This document shows, in pieces, positions 16,517-24,897 of a stretch of DNA of 64,000 nt. The position numbers and the translations under genes were made by a program. Location of the stretch: assembly GCA_018402585.1 (NCBI GenBank), contig JAGYIO010000001.1:310001-374000 (forward strand), written 5' to 3'. How positions within the stretch are numbered: position 1 is the stretch's first letter; each line of letters begins with the position of its first letter. The notes beneath the pieces were generated by a model. That model was not told the origin of the DNA. It searched no databases and worked only from the letters and a program-made list of their open reading frames with translations. Source of the stretch: Chthoniobacterales bacterium. Its GTDB lineage: Bacteria > Verrucomicrobiota > Verrucomicrobiia > Chthoniobacterales > JACTMZ01.

Positions 16517-19500
16517 ATGTCCAACCGCCAGCGCCCCGCGACCCAGCACCAAGTCCTCCGCATCCGCGGTGCGCGCCAAAACAATCTCCGCGGCATCGAC
16601 CTCGATCTCCCCCGCGGCCTCCTCCACGTCATCACCGGCCCGAGCGGTTCGGGTAAGTCTTCCCTCGCCTTCGACACCATTTATGCCGAAGGCCAGCGGC
16701 GCTACATCGAGACCTTCTCCCCCTACACGCGTCAATTCTTCGACCGCATGGACAAACCACGCGTCGACTCGATCGAAGGTATCCCGCCCGCCATCGCCAT
16801 CGAACAAGCGAACGGCGTCAAAAACACCCGCTCGACCGTTGGCACCATCACGGAAATCAACGACTACCTCAAACTCCTCTTTCCCCGCCTCGCCGTCGCC
16901 GCGTGTCCGCAATGCTCCAAGCCGATCCAACCCGAAACCGCCCGCAGCATCGTCCGCGAGGCCATGCGGCGCTTCGCCGGACGCACCGTCCTCGTCACCT
17001 TCCCGGTCGGCACCGGGGACCTCGAAAAGCGCTCACCCGCCCAATTTTTCGAGTTTCTGCAGCAACAAGGTTACCTCCGCGTCTGGCTCGAGAAAAAAAT
17101 CCTCCGCGTCGACGAGACCCCACCCAAAAAACTTCCGCCCGTCCTCCACGTCATTCAGGACCGCCTCGCCGCCTCGGATGAAACTCGCCTGACCGAAGCA
17201 ATTGAAACCGCCTTGCGTTTGGGCAAAGGACGTATCCTTCTGGTCGACGCCGAAACCCACGAAAGCCACCCGTTCTCCACCGGTTGGCACTGCGCCTGGT
17301 GCGACCTCGACATCCGTCCGCCCACCCCCGGACTCTTCAGCTTCAACCACCCGCTCGGCGCCTGCCCGGAATGCCGCGGCTTCGGGCGGGTCATCGGCCT
17401 CGACTGGCAACGCGTCATCCCCGACCGCTCGCGCACCCTGGCCGAAGGCGTGGTCCGCCCGTTCCAAAGTGGCATGTCCCAAGAATGCCAAGCCGACCTT
17501 CTCCGCCACGCGCGTAAACGCGATCTCGACCTGCACTGCCCGTTCGAAGACCTGCCGCAGTCCGATCAGGACTGGGTCATCAAGGGCGAACGCCGCCCCG
17601 GTGAGGCCTTGTCGGAAGTCTGGGACAACGACCGTTGGTATGGCGTGCAGGGTTACTTTAATTGGCTCGAGACGAAAACCTACAAGATGCACGTCCGCGT
17701 GCTCTTGAGCCGCTACCGCAGTTACAACGAATGTCCGAAATGCCACGGCGGACGCTTCCAACCCGAGACCCTCAACTACCGGCTGGCCAGCGCGCAGGAT
17801 GAAGCCCTCACCCTCCCCGAGATGGCCCACCGCCCGATCAGCCGCCTGCGCGAATTTCTGGTCGGCCTGCAAATTCCCCAGGGCGACCACACCACGCAAC
17901 TCCTCCTCGACCAAGTCACCTCGCGCCTCTCCTACCTTGAGGAAGTCGGCCTTGGTTACCTCACCCTCGACCGCCCGACCCGCACCCTCTCCGGCGGCGA
18001 AGTCCAGCGCGTCAACCTCACCACCTGCCTCGGCGCCTCGCTGGTCAACACGCTCTTCGTCATGGACGAACCCAGCGTCGGCCTCCACCCGCGCGATCTC
18101 GGACAACTCCTCAGCATCATGCGCCGCCTGCGCGACAACGGGAACACCCTCCTTGTCGTCGAACACGAGGAAGCCGTGATCCGCGCCGCCGATTGGCTGA
18201 CCGACATCGGTCCCGGCCGCGGCGAAACCGGCGGACAACTCATGTTCAGCGGTCCGCCCGCCCAAATCGCCGCGCAAAAAGATTCCCTCACCGCCGATTA
18301 CCTCCTCGGCCGCCGCTCCATCCCCATCCCGGCCAAACGCCGCAAAACGAAAAAATTCCTCAAGCTCCGCGGGGCCTCGCTCCACAACATCGAAAAACTC
18401 GACGCCGACTTTCCCCTTGGCGTCTTCACTTGCGTGACCGGGGTCTCCGGCTCCGGAAAATCGACCCTGGTCCACGGCCTCCTCCACCGCAACCTCCTCC
18501 GCGAACGGGGCGAACCGGTCGAGGAAGACGCCGGCACGATCAAGAAACTGACCGGCATCGAACACGTCGGTGAAGTCGTCATGATCGACCAGTCCCCGCC
18601 CGGCAAATCCTCCCGCTCGACCCCCGTGGTCTACCTCGGAGCATGGGACCACATCCGCGACCTCTTCGCCCAAACCCCCGCCGCCAAGGGCGCCGGCCTC
18701 GGCCCCTCCACCTTCAGCTTCAACTCGAACAGCGGACGCTGCGAACGCTGCGCCGGTCTCGGCTACGAACGCATCGAGATGCAATTCCTCAGCGACGTCT
18801 CCCTCGTCTGCAGCTCCTGCGGCGGCAAACGCTTCCAGCCCCACGTGCTCCGCGTCCACCTGGACGGACAATCCGTCCACGACGTCCTCGAAATGACCGT
18901 CACCCAGGCCATCACCTTCTTCAAAGATTTCCCCAAGCACCAAAAAATCACCGTGCCGCTGCAAACCCTCGAGGACGTCGGACTCGGTTACCTCCGGCTC
19001 GGGCAACCGACCAGCTTCCTCTCCGGCGGAGAATCCCAGCGCCTCAAACTTGCCGCCCGCCTCGCCGACACCGAAGCCGAGGCCTCGCTCCTCCTCTTCG
19101 ACGAGCCGACCACCGGACTGCACTTCGACGATATCGCCCGGCTCCTCGGCGTCTTTCACCGTTTGGTCGAAGCCGGACACACCATCATCGTCATCGAACA
19201 CAATGTGGAAGTGATCAAGTCGGCCGACCACGTGATCGACATCGGCCCCGAGGCCGGGGCCGAGGGCGGCAAGATTGTCGCCGCGGGCACGCCGGAAGAA
19301 GTCGGGCAAAGCCAAGAGTCCCGCAGCGCCCCCTTTCTCAAAGCGGCCCTCGAAGAGCCAAACCACGAAGCCACCCTCCTCGCCGCCGAGCCCCTGGCCC
19401 CGCCCGTGGCCGCGAACCACAACCGCATCCGCATCACCGGGGCCCGCGAGCACAACCTGAAAAATATTTCCCTCGAAATTCCCCGCGACGAATTCGTGGT

Positions 19501-22024
19501 CGTGACCGGCCTGAGCGGTTCGGGCAAATCTTCCCTCGCCTTCGACATTCTCTTTGCCGAAGGCCAGCGCCGCTTCCTCGACTGCATGTCGACCTACGCC
19601 CGCCAGTTCGTCGAGCAGATGGAAAAGCCGGACGTCGATCATATCGACGGGCTCCCCCCGGCCGTGGCCATCGAGCAACGCATCTCGCGCGGAGGCGGCA
19701 AATCCACCGTGGCCACCATTACCGAAGTCTACCACTTCCTCCGCCTCCTCTACGCCAAGCTCGGCACCCAATACTGCCCGGCCTGCCAAGTCCCCGTCGC
19801 CACCACCACCCTCGCCGAGGTGGCCGATAAGGTCCGCACCGCCTCGCAAGCCGGACCCGTCCAAGTCTTCGCCCCGTTGGTCAAATCGCGCAAAGGCTAC
19901 CACAAGGAAGTCGCCGAGTGGGCCGTGCGGCATGACTTCACCACCCTGCTGGTCGACGGGAAGCTGATCAAGGCGGACAAATTCCCTGAACTCTCCCGCT
20001 ACCGCGAACACTCGATCGATGTCCTCGTCGGCCAAATTAGCAAAGCCTCCGAGGAAGACTCCCTCGCCCTGGCCCGCCGCGCCCTCGAAATCGGCAAGCA
20101 TACCGCCCGCCTGGTCCGCGGCACGGAGAGCGAACTGCTCAGCACCGAAATGGCCTGCCCCTCCTGCGCCCGCGCCTTCGAACCGCTCGACCCGCGCATG
20201 TTCTCCTTCAACTCCCCCCACGGCTGGTGCCAGACCTGCCGCGGGTTCGGCCTGGTCTATGACAATGCAGTCAAGACCGACCAGGCCCGCACCCAACTCG
20301 AAGCCGATCTGCAGGAGGAACAGGCCCGGGAGGAAGCGGAGAAGGATGTGGCCCGCCCCTGCCCGGATTGCGAGGGACTACGGCTCAATATCGTGGCCCG
20401 CAACGTCCGCGTCGACCAGCGTCCCATCGCCGACTTCACCCGCGCCAGCGCCCGCGATGCGGCCGAAATACTCGACACCCTCGTTTTCCGCAAACACCAC
20501 GACCCTCTGGCCGCCGACATCCTCCCCGAGATCCGGCAACGCCTCGGCTTCATGCAACGGGTCGGACTCGACTACCTTACCCTCGACCGGCCCGCCACCA
20601 CGCTCTCCGGCGGCGAAGCCCAGCGCATCCGCCTCGCCGCCCAACTCGGATCGAACCTCCGCGGCGTCCTCTACGTTCTCGACGAGCCGACCATCGGACT
20701 GCACGAACGCGACAACCGCAACCTGCTCGACGCCCTCGAGGAACTGGTCAAACAGGGCAATTCCCTGCTCGTGGTCGAACACGACGAGGAAACCATGCGC
20801 CGCGCCACCCGGATCATCGACCTCGGGCCCGGGGCCGGCCGGCGCGGCGGCGAAGTGATCGCCTCCGGAACCCTCGAGGAAATCCGCGCCTCGAAAGACT
20901 CCGTGACCGGACGGTTCCTGGCCAACCCGCCCCAACGCCCGTCGCGCGGCAGCCGCCGTTCCCTCAAGGACAAAGATCTGCACTGGCTCGAATTGAAAGG
21001 CGCCTCCCTGCACAACCTGCAGAATATCGACGCCCGGATCCCGCTCGGACGCCTCACCGTAGCCTGCGGCATTTCCGGGTCGGGCAAATCATCACTCTTG
21101 CGCGGCACGCTTGTCCCGGCCTTGAAGGACGCTATGACCCGCCGCGGACGCAAACCTTCCCGCAAAGCGGTCCCGCCCCCCTATGACAAATTGCTCGGGG
21201 CCGAGCACATCGCCGGCGTCCACATGGTCGATCAATCGCCCATCGGCAAAACCTCCCGATCCACCCCCGCGACCTACATCAAAGTCTTCGACGAAATCCG
21301 CCAACTCTTCGCCGGACTCCCCACCTCCCGCATGCGCGGCTACACTGCCAGCCGGTTTTCCTTCAACACCGACGGTGGACGCTGCGAGACCTGCCTCGGC
21401 CAGGGCGCGATCAAACTCGAGATGAGTTTCCTCCCCTCCAGCTGGCTCCCCTGCAGCGAGTGCAATGGCAGCCGCTACAACCACCAGACCCTCGACATCA
21501 CCTACAATGGCAAGACCATCGCCGATGTCATGCGCATGACCGCGGCCGAGGCCGCCGAATTTTTCGATGCCCATCCGAAAATCCGCCACGCCCTCCGTCT
21601 CCTCGTCGAAACCGGCCTCGGCTACCTCACCCTCGGCCAGCCCAGCCCCACCCTCTCCGGAGGCGAAGCCCAACGGATCAAACTGGTGACCGAACTCTCC
21701 CGCACCGGGGCGACCAAAGGCCGCCGCTTGCGCGAAGACCAACGAGGCAACTTCTATCTCCTCGAAGAACCGACCATCGGACTCCACATGGCCGACGTCG
21801 AACAACTCATCGGCATCCTCCACCGCCTGACCGACGAGGGCCACACCGTCGTGGTCATCGAGCATAACCTCAGCGTCATCGCCGAAGCCGACTACGTGAT
21901 CGAGATCGGACCCGAAGCCGGGGCCCAAGGCGGACAACTCGTCGCCGCCGGCCCGCCCGAAGAGGTCGCCCAAGTCCAAGGAAGCCCCACCGCCCCCTTC
22001 CTCAAACCCCTTCTGAACTTGTAG
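16517..22024 (+). CDS. uvrA: Double-length UvrA, excinuclease ABC subunit A (four ABC modules)
   Basis: The DNA-damage sensor of nucleotide-excision repair, but 1835 aa instead of about 940: two UvrA-like halves in tandem. Walker A motifs lie near residues 41 ([10 protein letters not shown]), 642 ([10 protein letters not shown]), 997 ([10 protein letters not shown]) and 1517 ([11 protein letters not shown]). There are four LSGGE signatures ([48 protein letters not shown]). Each half carries CxxC zinc modules, for example CAWCDLD with CPECRGFG and CERCAGLG with CSSCGGKRF. UvrA normally dimerises, so this chain may be a covalent dimer. ATG at 16517 ([10 protein letters not shown]) is chosen; the upstream open frame has no family similarity. 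Whether a normal-length uvrA exists elsewhere cannot be seen. Confidence 0.93.
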   Translation: MSNRQRPATQHQVLRIRGARQNNLRGIDLDLPRGLLHVITGPSGSGKSSLAFDTIYAEGQRRYIETFSPYTRQFFDRMDKPRVDSIEGIPPAIAIEQANGVKNTRSTVGTITEINDYLKLLFPRLAVAACPQCSKPIQPETARSIVREAMRRFAGRTVLVTFPVGTGDLEKRSPAQFFEFLQQQGYLRVWLEKKILRVDETPPKKLPPVLHVIQDRLAASDETRLTEAIETALRLGKGRILLVDAETHESHPFSTGWHCAWCDLDIRPPTPGLFSFNHPLGACPECRGFGRVIGLDWQRVIPDRSRTLAEGVVRPFQSGMSQECQADLLRHARKRDLDLHCPFEDLPQSDQDWVIKGERRPGEALSEVWDNDRWYGVQGYFNWLETKTYKMHVRVLLSRYRSYNECPKCHGGRFQPETLNYRLASAQDEALTLPEMAHRPISRLREFLVGLQIPQGDHTTQLLLDQVTSRLSYLEEVGLGYLTLDRPTRTLSGGEVQRVNLTTCLGASLVNTLFVMDEPSVGLHPRDLGQLLSIMRRLRDNGNTLLVVEHEEAVIRAADWLTDIGPGRGETGGQLMFSGPPAQIAAQKDSLTADYLLGRRSIPIPAKRRKTKKFLKLRGASLHNIEKLDADFPLGVFTCVTGVSGSGKSTLVHGLLHRNLLRERGEPVEEDAGTIKKLTGIEHVGEVVMIDQSPPGKSSRSTPVVYLGAWDHIRDLFAQTPAAKGAGLGPSTFSFNSNSGRCERCAGLGYERIEMQFLSDVSLVCSSCGGKRFQPHVLRVHLDGQSVHDVLEMTVTQAITFFKDFPKHQKITVPLQTLEDVGLGYLRLGQPTSFLSGGESQRLKLAARLADTEAEASLLLFDEPTTGLHFDDIARLLGVFHRLVEAGHTIIVIEHNVEVIKSADHVIDIGPEAGAEGGKIVAAGTPEEVGQSQESRSAPFLKAALEEPNHEATLLAAEPLAPPVAANHNRIRITGAREHNLKNISLEIPRDEFVVVTGLSGSGKSSLAFDILFAEGQRRFLDCMSTYARQFVEQMEKPDVDHIDGLPPAVAIEQRISRGGGKSTVATITEVYHFLRLLYAKLGTQYCPACQVPVATTTLAEVADKVRTASQAGPVQVFAPLVKSRKGYHKEVAEWAVRHDFTTLLVDGKLIKADKFPELSRYREHSIDVLVGQISKASEEDSLALARRALEIGKHTARLVRGTESELLSTEMACPSCARAFEPLDPRMFSFNSPHGWCQTCRGFGLVYDNAVKTDQARTQLEADLQEEQAREEAEKDVARPCPDCEGLRLNIVARNVRVDQRPIADFTRASARDAAEILDTLVFRKHHDPLAADILPEIRQRLGFMQRVGLDYLTLDRPATTLSGGEAQRIRLAAQLGSNLRGVLYVLDEPTIGLHERDNRNLLDALEELVKQGNSLLVVEHDEETMRRATRIIDLGPGAGRRGGEVIASGTLEEIRASKDSVTGRFLANPPQRPSRGSRRSLKDKDLHWLELKGASLHNLQNIDARIPLGRLTVACGISGSGKSSLLRGTLVPALKDAMTRRGRKPSRKAVPPPYDKLLGAEHIAGVHMVDQSPIGKTSRSTPATYIKVFDEIRQLFAGLPTSRMRGYTASRFSFNTDGGRCETCLGQGAIKLEMSFLPSSWLPCSECNGSRYNHQTLDITYNGKTIADVMRMTAAEAAEFFDAHPKIRHALRLLVETGLGYLTLGQPSPTLSGGEAQRIKLVTELSRTGATKGRRLREDQRGNFYLLEEPTIGLHMADVEQLIGILHRLTDEGHTVVVIEHNLSVIAEADYVIEIGPEAGAQGGQLVAAGPPEEVAQVQGSPTAPFLKPLLNL

Positions 22025-22058
22025 CGGCGGTCTCTGACCGCCGGGACCCCTCAGTCTT

Positions 22059-22105
22059 CGTTCCCTTCGCTACCTTCTGTTCAAAACCTCCCCGCCCTTG
22101 CCCGC
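22059..22105. repeat. 47-bp direct repeat, left of phd/relE
   Basis: Runs from cgttcccttcgctaccttct to cgcccttgcccgc and matches 22656-22703 nearly base for base in the same orientation. The two copies bracket the TA pair. Related shorter copies lie at 290-320 and 37611-37645. Confidence 0.8.
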
Positions 22106-22116
22106 GGCTGTTTCCC

Positions 22117-22130
22117 ATTGTATAGACAAT
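22117..22130. promoter_or_regulatory. Candidate TA operator palindrome
   Basis: An inverted repeat, attgt-atag-acaat, ends four bases before the antitoxin ATG. Phd/YefM antitoxins typically repress their own operon through such a site. Only the sequence and position support it. Confidence 0.45.
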
Positions 22131-22134
22131 AGTC

Positions 22135-22386
22135 ATGTCTGCTACCTACAATATGCGCGAGGCCCAAGCGAGCTTGCCCAAACTCTGCCGCTCCGGACGC
22201 CGTTTCGTCATCTCCAACCGCAACCGCCCCGTGGTGGTCGCCCTCCCGGTCGATGATTTCGAGGCCCTGATGGAGACCCTTGATGTCTTGGGCGACCCCG
22301 CCGCGATGAAGGCCGTCCAATCCGCGCGCGCCGGCAAAACCAAATATCGATCGCTTAATTTGGCCGATGAAAATTTCGGCCTCTGA
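22135..22386 (+). CDS. Phd/YefM-family antitoxin
   Basis: An 83-aa antitoxin with the Phd/YefM N-terminal fold: MREAQASLPKLCRSGRRFVI and RPVVVALPVDDFEALMETLD. The C-terminal half (AVQSARAGKTKYRSLNLADE) should wrap the toxin. The ATG at 22135 follows a small palindrome that could be its operator. It overlaps the toxin start by 20 bp, so translation is coupled. It lies between 47-bp direct repeats. Confidence 0.88.
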   Translation: MSATYNMREAQASLPKLCRSGRRFVISNRNRPVVVALPVDDFEALMETLDVLGDPAAMKAVQSARAGKTKYRSLNLADENFGL

Positions 22387-22645
22387 CCAAGTAGCCACCT
22401 GGCTCACCGCCTTGCCGCCCCAGACCAAGAAGCGCGTCCGCACGGCTCTGCGCAGCTTGGCCCGGGGACGGGGCGACATCAAAGGACTGCAGGGTGACCT
22501 CGAAGGTTTTAGCCGCCTGCGCATCGGCGGCATCCGCGTTCTCTTCCGTCAAACCTCCACCCGTGAATTCCGCCTCGAATACGCCAACACCCGCGACGTG
22601 GTTTACGAGATGTTCCGGCAGTTCCTCGCCGCACAGGATGATTGA
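22367..22645 (+). CDS. RelE/ParE-superfamily toxin
   Basis: A 92-aa basic protein of the RelE/ParE fold, starting MKISASDQVATWLTALPPQT. Family features are the helical hairpin (KKRVRTALRSLARGRGDIKG), GFSRLRIGGIRVLFRQ, and the terminal strand and helix (RDVVYEMFRQFL). It probably acts as a ribosome-dependent mRNA interferase, though ParE-like gyrase toxins share the fold and sequence alone does not separate them. It overlaps the antitoxin gene. Confidence 0.87.
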   Translation: MKISASDQVATWLTALPPQTKKRVRTALRSLARGRGDIKGLQGDLEGFSRLRIGGIRVLFRQTSTREFRLEYANTRDVVYEMFRQFLAAQDD

Positions 22646-22655
22646 AAAAACACCT

Positions 22656-22703
22656 CGTTCCCTTCGTTACCTTCTGTTCAAAACCTCCCCCGCCCTTGCC
22701 CGC
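22656..22703. repeat. 47-bp direct repeat, right of phd/relE
   Basis: Second copy of the 22059-22105 repeat, starting about 10 bp after the toxin stop and ending 27 bp before the next gene. It differs by a single substitution and one extra C. Confidence 0.8.
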
Positions 22704-22730
22704 ACCGCGCATCCCGCTTAAACCCTTCCC

Positions 22731-24041
22731 GTGCTGAATTACATCTGGCTCGCTCTCGTCCTCGGCGCCGTGCTCCTCGGCGGGCTGACCGGACAACTCC
22801 CTGCGGTGACCGAAGCCGCCTTCGAGTCGGCCAAGACCGCGGTCATGACCATCGCCCTGCCGCTCGCCGGCGTCATGGCCCTCTGGCTCGGCATCATGCG
22901 CCTGGCCGACAAATCCGGACTCATGCACGCCCTGGCCCGCGCCCTGCGCCCGCTCATGACCCGCCTTTTCCCCGAGGTCCCCGCCGAACACCCCGCAATG
23001 GGGTCGATGATCATGAACATGTCGGCCAACATGCTCGGCCTGGCCAATGCCGCCACCCCACTCGGGCTCCGGGCCATGCAGGACTTGGAAAAACTCAACC
23101 CGCGCCCCGGCACCGCAACCAACGCGATGTGCACCTTCCTCGCACTCAACACCAGCTCCGTCCAGCTCATCCCGGCCAGCGCCGTCGCCATCCTCGCCGC
23201 CGCCGGCTCCGTCCAACCCACCGCCATCATCGGCACCGCACTGGTCGCCACCCTCTGCTCGACCATCGCCGGACTCACCGCGGTCAAGACCCTGGAAAAA
23301 CTTCCCTTCTACCAACTCCCCCCGATCACGGCCGAGGACGAGAAAGTAAAAAAGACCGAAGTAGCCGCGTCCCCCGAACCGGTCACCGCCGCACCGCCAG
23401 CCCCCCTCGCCCTCTGGTCGCGCCTCGTTCTCGCCGCCTTCGGCCTCTTCTTCTTATTCCTCCTCTGGCGCACCGCCGGTCAAGGCTATGACGGCGACCG
23501 TGGTTGGTTCGCGTCTTATGTCACCGCCATTTCCCTCCTCGCCATACCTTTTCTCCTCTCGTTTTTTCCTCTCTATGCCGTGCTCCGCCGGGTTCCGGTC
23601 TACGAAGAATTTGTCGAAGGCGCCAAGGAAGGTATCCAAGTCGCCCTGCGCATCATCCCGTTCCTCGTCGCCATCCTCGTGGCCATCGGGATGTTCCGCG
23701 GTGCCGGTGGCATCGACCTGATCAGCCGCGCGCTCGATCCGGTTTTCCAAGTGGTCGGCTTCCCCACTGAACTCCTCCCCATGGCCCTCATGCGTCCACT
23801 GAGCGGCAGTGGGAGTCTCGGCATCTTTTCCGAACTCGTCGCCACCCACGGCCCGGACAGTCTCCTTGCCCGCATGGCCGGCACCATCATGGGGAGCACG
23901 GAGACAACTTTCTACGTTCTGGCCGTCTATTTCGGCTCCGTCGCCATCCGCCGCACCCGCCACGCCGTCCCCGCCGGCCTCATCGCCGACTTCACTGGTC
24001 TTGTCGCCGCCATCGCCATCTGCCGCCTCGTCTTCGCCTGA
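22731..24041 (+). CDS. SpmA/SpmB-type membrane protein (nucleoside-recognition Gate domains)
   Basis: A 436-aa polytopic membrane protein starting at GTG. The N-terminal half is SpmA-like: LPLAGVMALWLGIMRLAD, MGSMIMNMSANMLGLANAAT and TFLALNTSSVQLIPAS. After a charged linker near residues 200-225, the C-terminal half is SpmB-like, with EEFVEGAKEGIQVALRIIPF, MRPLSGSGSLGIFSE and GSTETTFYVLAVYFGSV. In Bacillus these are two proteins needed for spore-core dehydration. Here they form one chain in an apparent non-sporulator, so a transport role is more likely; the substrate is unknown. Confidence 0.88.
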   Translation: MLNYIWLALVLGAVLLGGLTGQLPAVTEAAFESAKTAVMTIALPLAGVMALWLGIMRLADKSGLMHALARALRPLMTRLFPEVPAEHPAMGSMIMNMSANMLGLANAATPLGLRAMQDLEKLNPRPGTATNAMCTFLALNTSSVQLIPASAVAILAAAGSVQPTAIIGTALVATLCSTIAGLTAVKTLEKLPFYQLPPITAEDEKVKKTEVAASPEPVTAAPPAPLALWSRLVLAAFGLFFLFLLWRTAGQGYDGDRGWFASYVTAISLLAIPFLLSFFPLYAVLRRVPVYEEFVEGAKEGIQVALRIIPFLVAILVAIGMFRGAGGIDLISRALDPVFQVVGFPTELLPMALMRPLSGSGSLGIFSELVATHGPDSLLARMAGTIMGSTETTFYVLAVYFGSVAIRRTRHAVPAGLIADFTGLVAAIAICRLVFA

Positions 24042-24047
24042 CCAACC

Positions 24048-24076
24048 GCAGGGGGCACGGGCGTCCCGCCCGCCAC
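24048..24076. repeat. REP palindrome
   Basis: A cagggggcacgggcg-tcc-cgcccg palindrome directly after the SpmA/B stop, the same family as the leuS repeats. It may form the 3' hairpin of the upstream transcript. Confidence 0.7.
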
Positions 24077-24101
24077 GTCCAACACCTCCACCCCAAAATC
24101 C

Positions 24102-24467
24102 GTGCCATCCGTGCCATCCGTGGTTCAAAAAAACTCCAATCCCCATCCCGAGCCCCGCTACCTCTGCCAACGCTGCGGCAACTGCTGCCGCTGGCCCGGC
24201 TTCGTCCGCCTCGACGACAACGAAATCAACGCCATCGCCGCCTTCCTCCAACTCACCCCCGCCGAATTCATCGCGCAACACACCCAACTCCGCCCCAGCC
24301 GCTCGGGTCTCATGCTGCAATCGAACCCCGACGGCTCCTGCATCTTCCTCCAGGGCGTCAACACCTGCACCATCCAGCCGGTCAAACCCCAGCAATGCCG
24401 CGACTTTCCCAACAAATGGCGCTTCGACGGCTGGCGGGAGCAGTGCGAGGCCATTGAGGTTTCCTAA
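24102..24467 (+). CDS. YkgJ-family cysteine-cluster protein
   Basis: Up to 121 aa. Family hallmarks are the cysteine cluster CQRCGNCCRWPGF, then DGSCIFLQGVNTCTIQPVKP and QCRDFPNKW, matching the zinc- or iron-chelating YkgJ group. The function is unsettled; a metal-binding redox or maturation role is often proposed. The start is uncertain: GTG codons at 24102, 24111 and 24120 lie in a short internal repeat (ccgtgccat units), and the conserved part begins near RYLCQRC. Confidence 0.82.
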   Translation: MPSVPSVVQKNSNPHPEPRYLCQRCGNCCRWPGFVRLDDNEINAIAAFLQLTPAEFIAQHTQLRPSRSGLMLQSNPDGSCIFLQGVNTCTIQPVKPQQCRDFPNKWRFDGWREQCEAIEVS

Positions 24468-24470
24468 CCT

Positions 24471-24497
24471 GGAGGGCGGCCGTCCCCGGCCGCCGTC
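24471..24497. repeat. REP palindrome, ggcggccg class
   Basis: ggcggccg-tccc-cggccgcc immediately after the YkgJ-like stop: the same hairpin as in the 85-bp hicBA repeats and at 47341-47394. Confidence 0.7.
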
Positions 24498-24538
24498 AGC
24501 GTCTTGACAACGACGCTATTACGGCGTGACAAAGTCTT

Positions 24539-24826
24539 ATGACAACGCTGAGCCCGACCAAAGCCCGCGCCAACCTGACCTCATGGCTCAAAGCGGCTGC
24601 CGAGGGAGAGGATGTGGGGATCCTTTATGGCGAACATGTCATCGCCCTGCGCCCCGTCACGGTGGAGTCGTCCGACTACGCCCTCCGCGAATATGGGGCG
24701 ACCGCGGACGACTTGCGCCGGGCTGCAGCCAAAGCTCATGACGAGATTGAAAAAGACCGCAAGGGCGGGCATGGAAAGACACAATCCAACAACCGTCGCC
24801 GGGGACGGCGACGCTACAAAATGTAG
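24539..24826 (+). CDS. Orphan Phd-like antitoxin with palindrome-derived tail
   Basis: A 95-aa protein whose N-terminus resembles Phd/YefM antitoxins (MTTLSPTKARANLTSWLKAA, GEHVIALRPVTVESSDYAL). No toxin gene follows. The last residues (NNRRRGRRRYKM) are encoded by a GC-rich palindrome (gtcgccggggacggcgac, then a gtagcggcggcg repeat), so the original 3' end and a toxin gene were probably lost when the repeat arrived. The protein may still fold, because Phd tails are disordered. It may regulate a toxin encoded elsewhere or be decaying. Confidence 0.65.
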   Translation: MTTLSPTKARANLTSWLKAAAEGEDVGILYGEHVIALRPVTVESSDYALREYGATADDLRRAAAKAHDEIEKDRKGGHGKTQSNNRRRGRRRYKM

Positions 24827-24850
24827 CGGCGGCGTCCCCGCCGCCGGTCG
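24793..24850. repeat. GC-rich palindromes after the orphan antitoxin
   Basis: gtcgccggggacggcgac, then gtagcggcggcgtccccgccgc. A related gtagcggcggtctctgaccgccg palindrome follows uvrA at 22021-22043. It supplies the last codons and stop of the antitoxin frame. Confidence 0.6.
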
Positions 24851-24897
24851 TTCCTCCGCGCTCTCTGTGCCCCTTACGGTTTCCGCAAATCACCCCT

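Noticed and set aside
17033-20296. A 1087-codon open frame on the minus strand inside uvrA
   Set aside because: Antisense to strongly conserved ABC modules; its composition (long runs of A, G, D, V, E) is what GC-rich codon bias produces on the reverse strand, and there are no recognisable domains.
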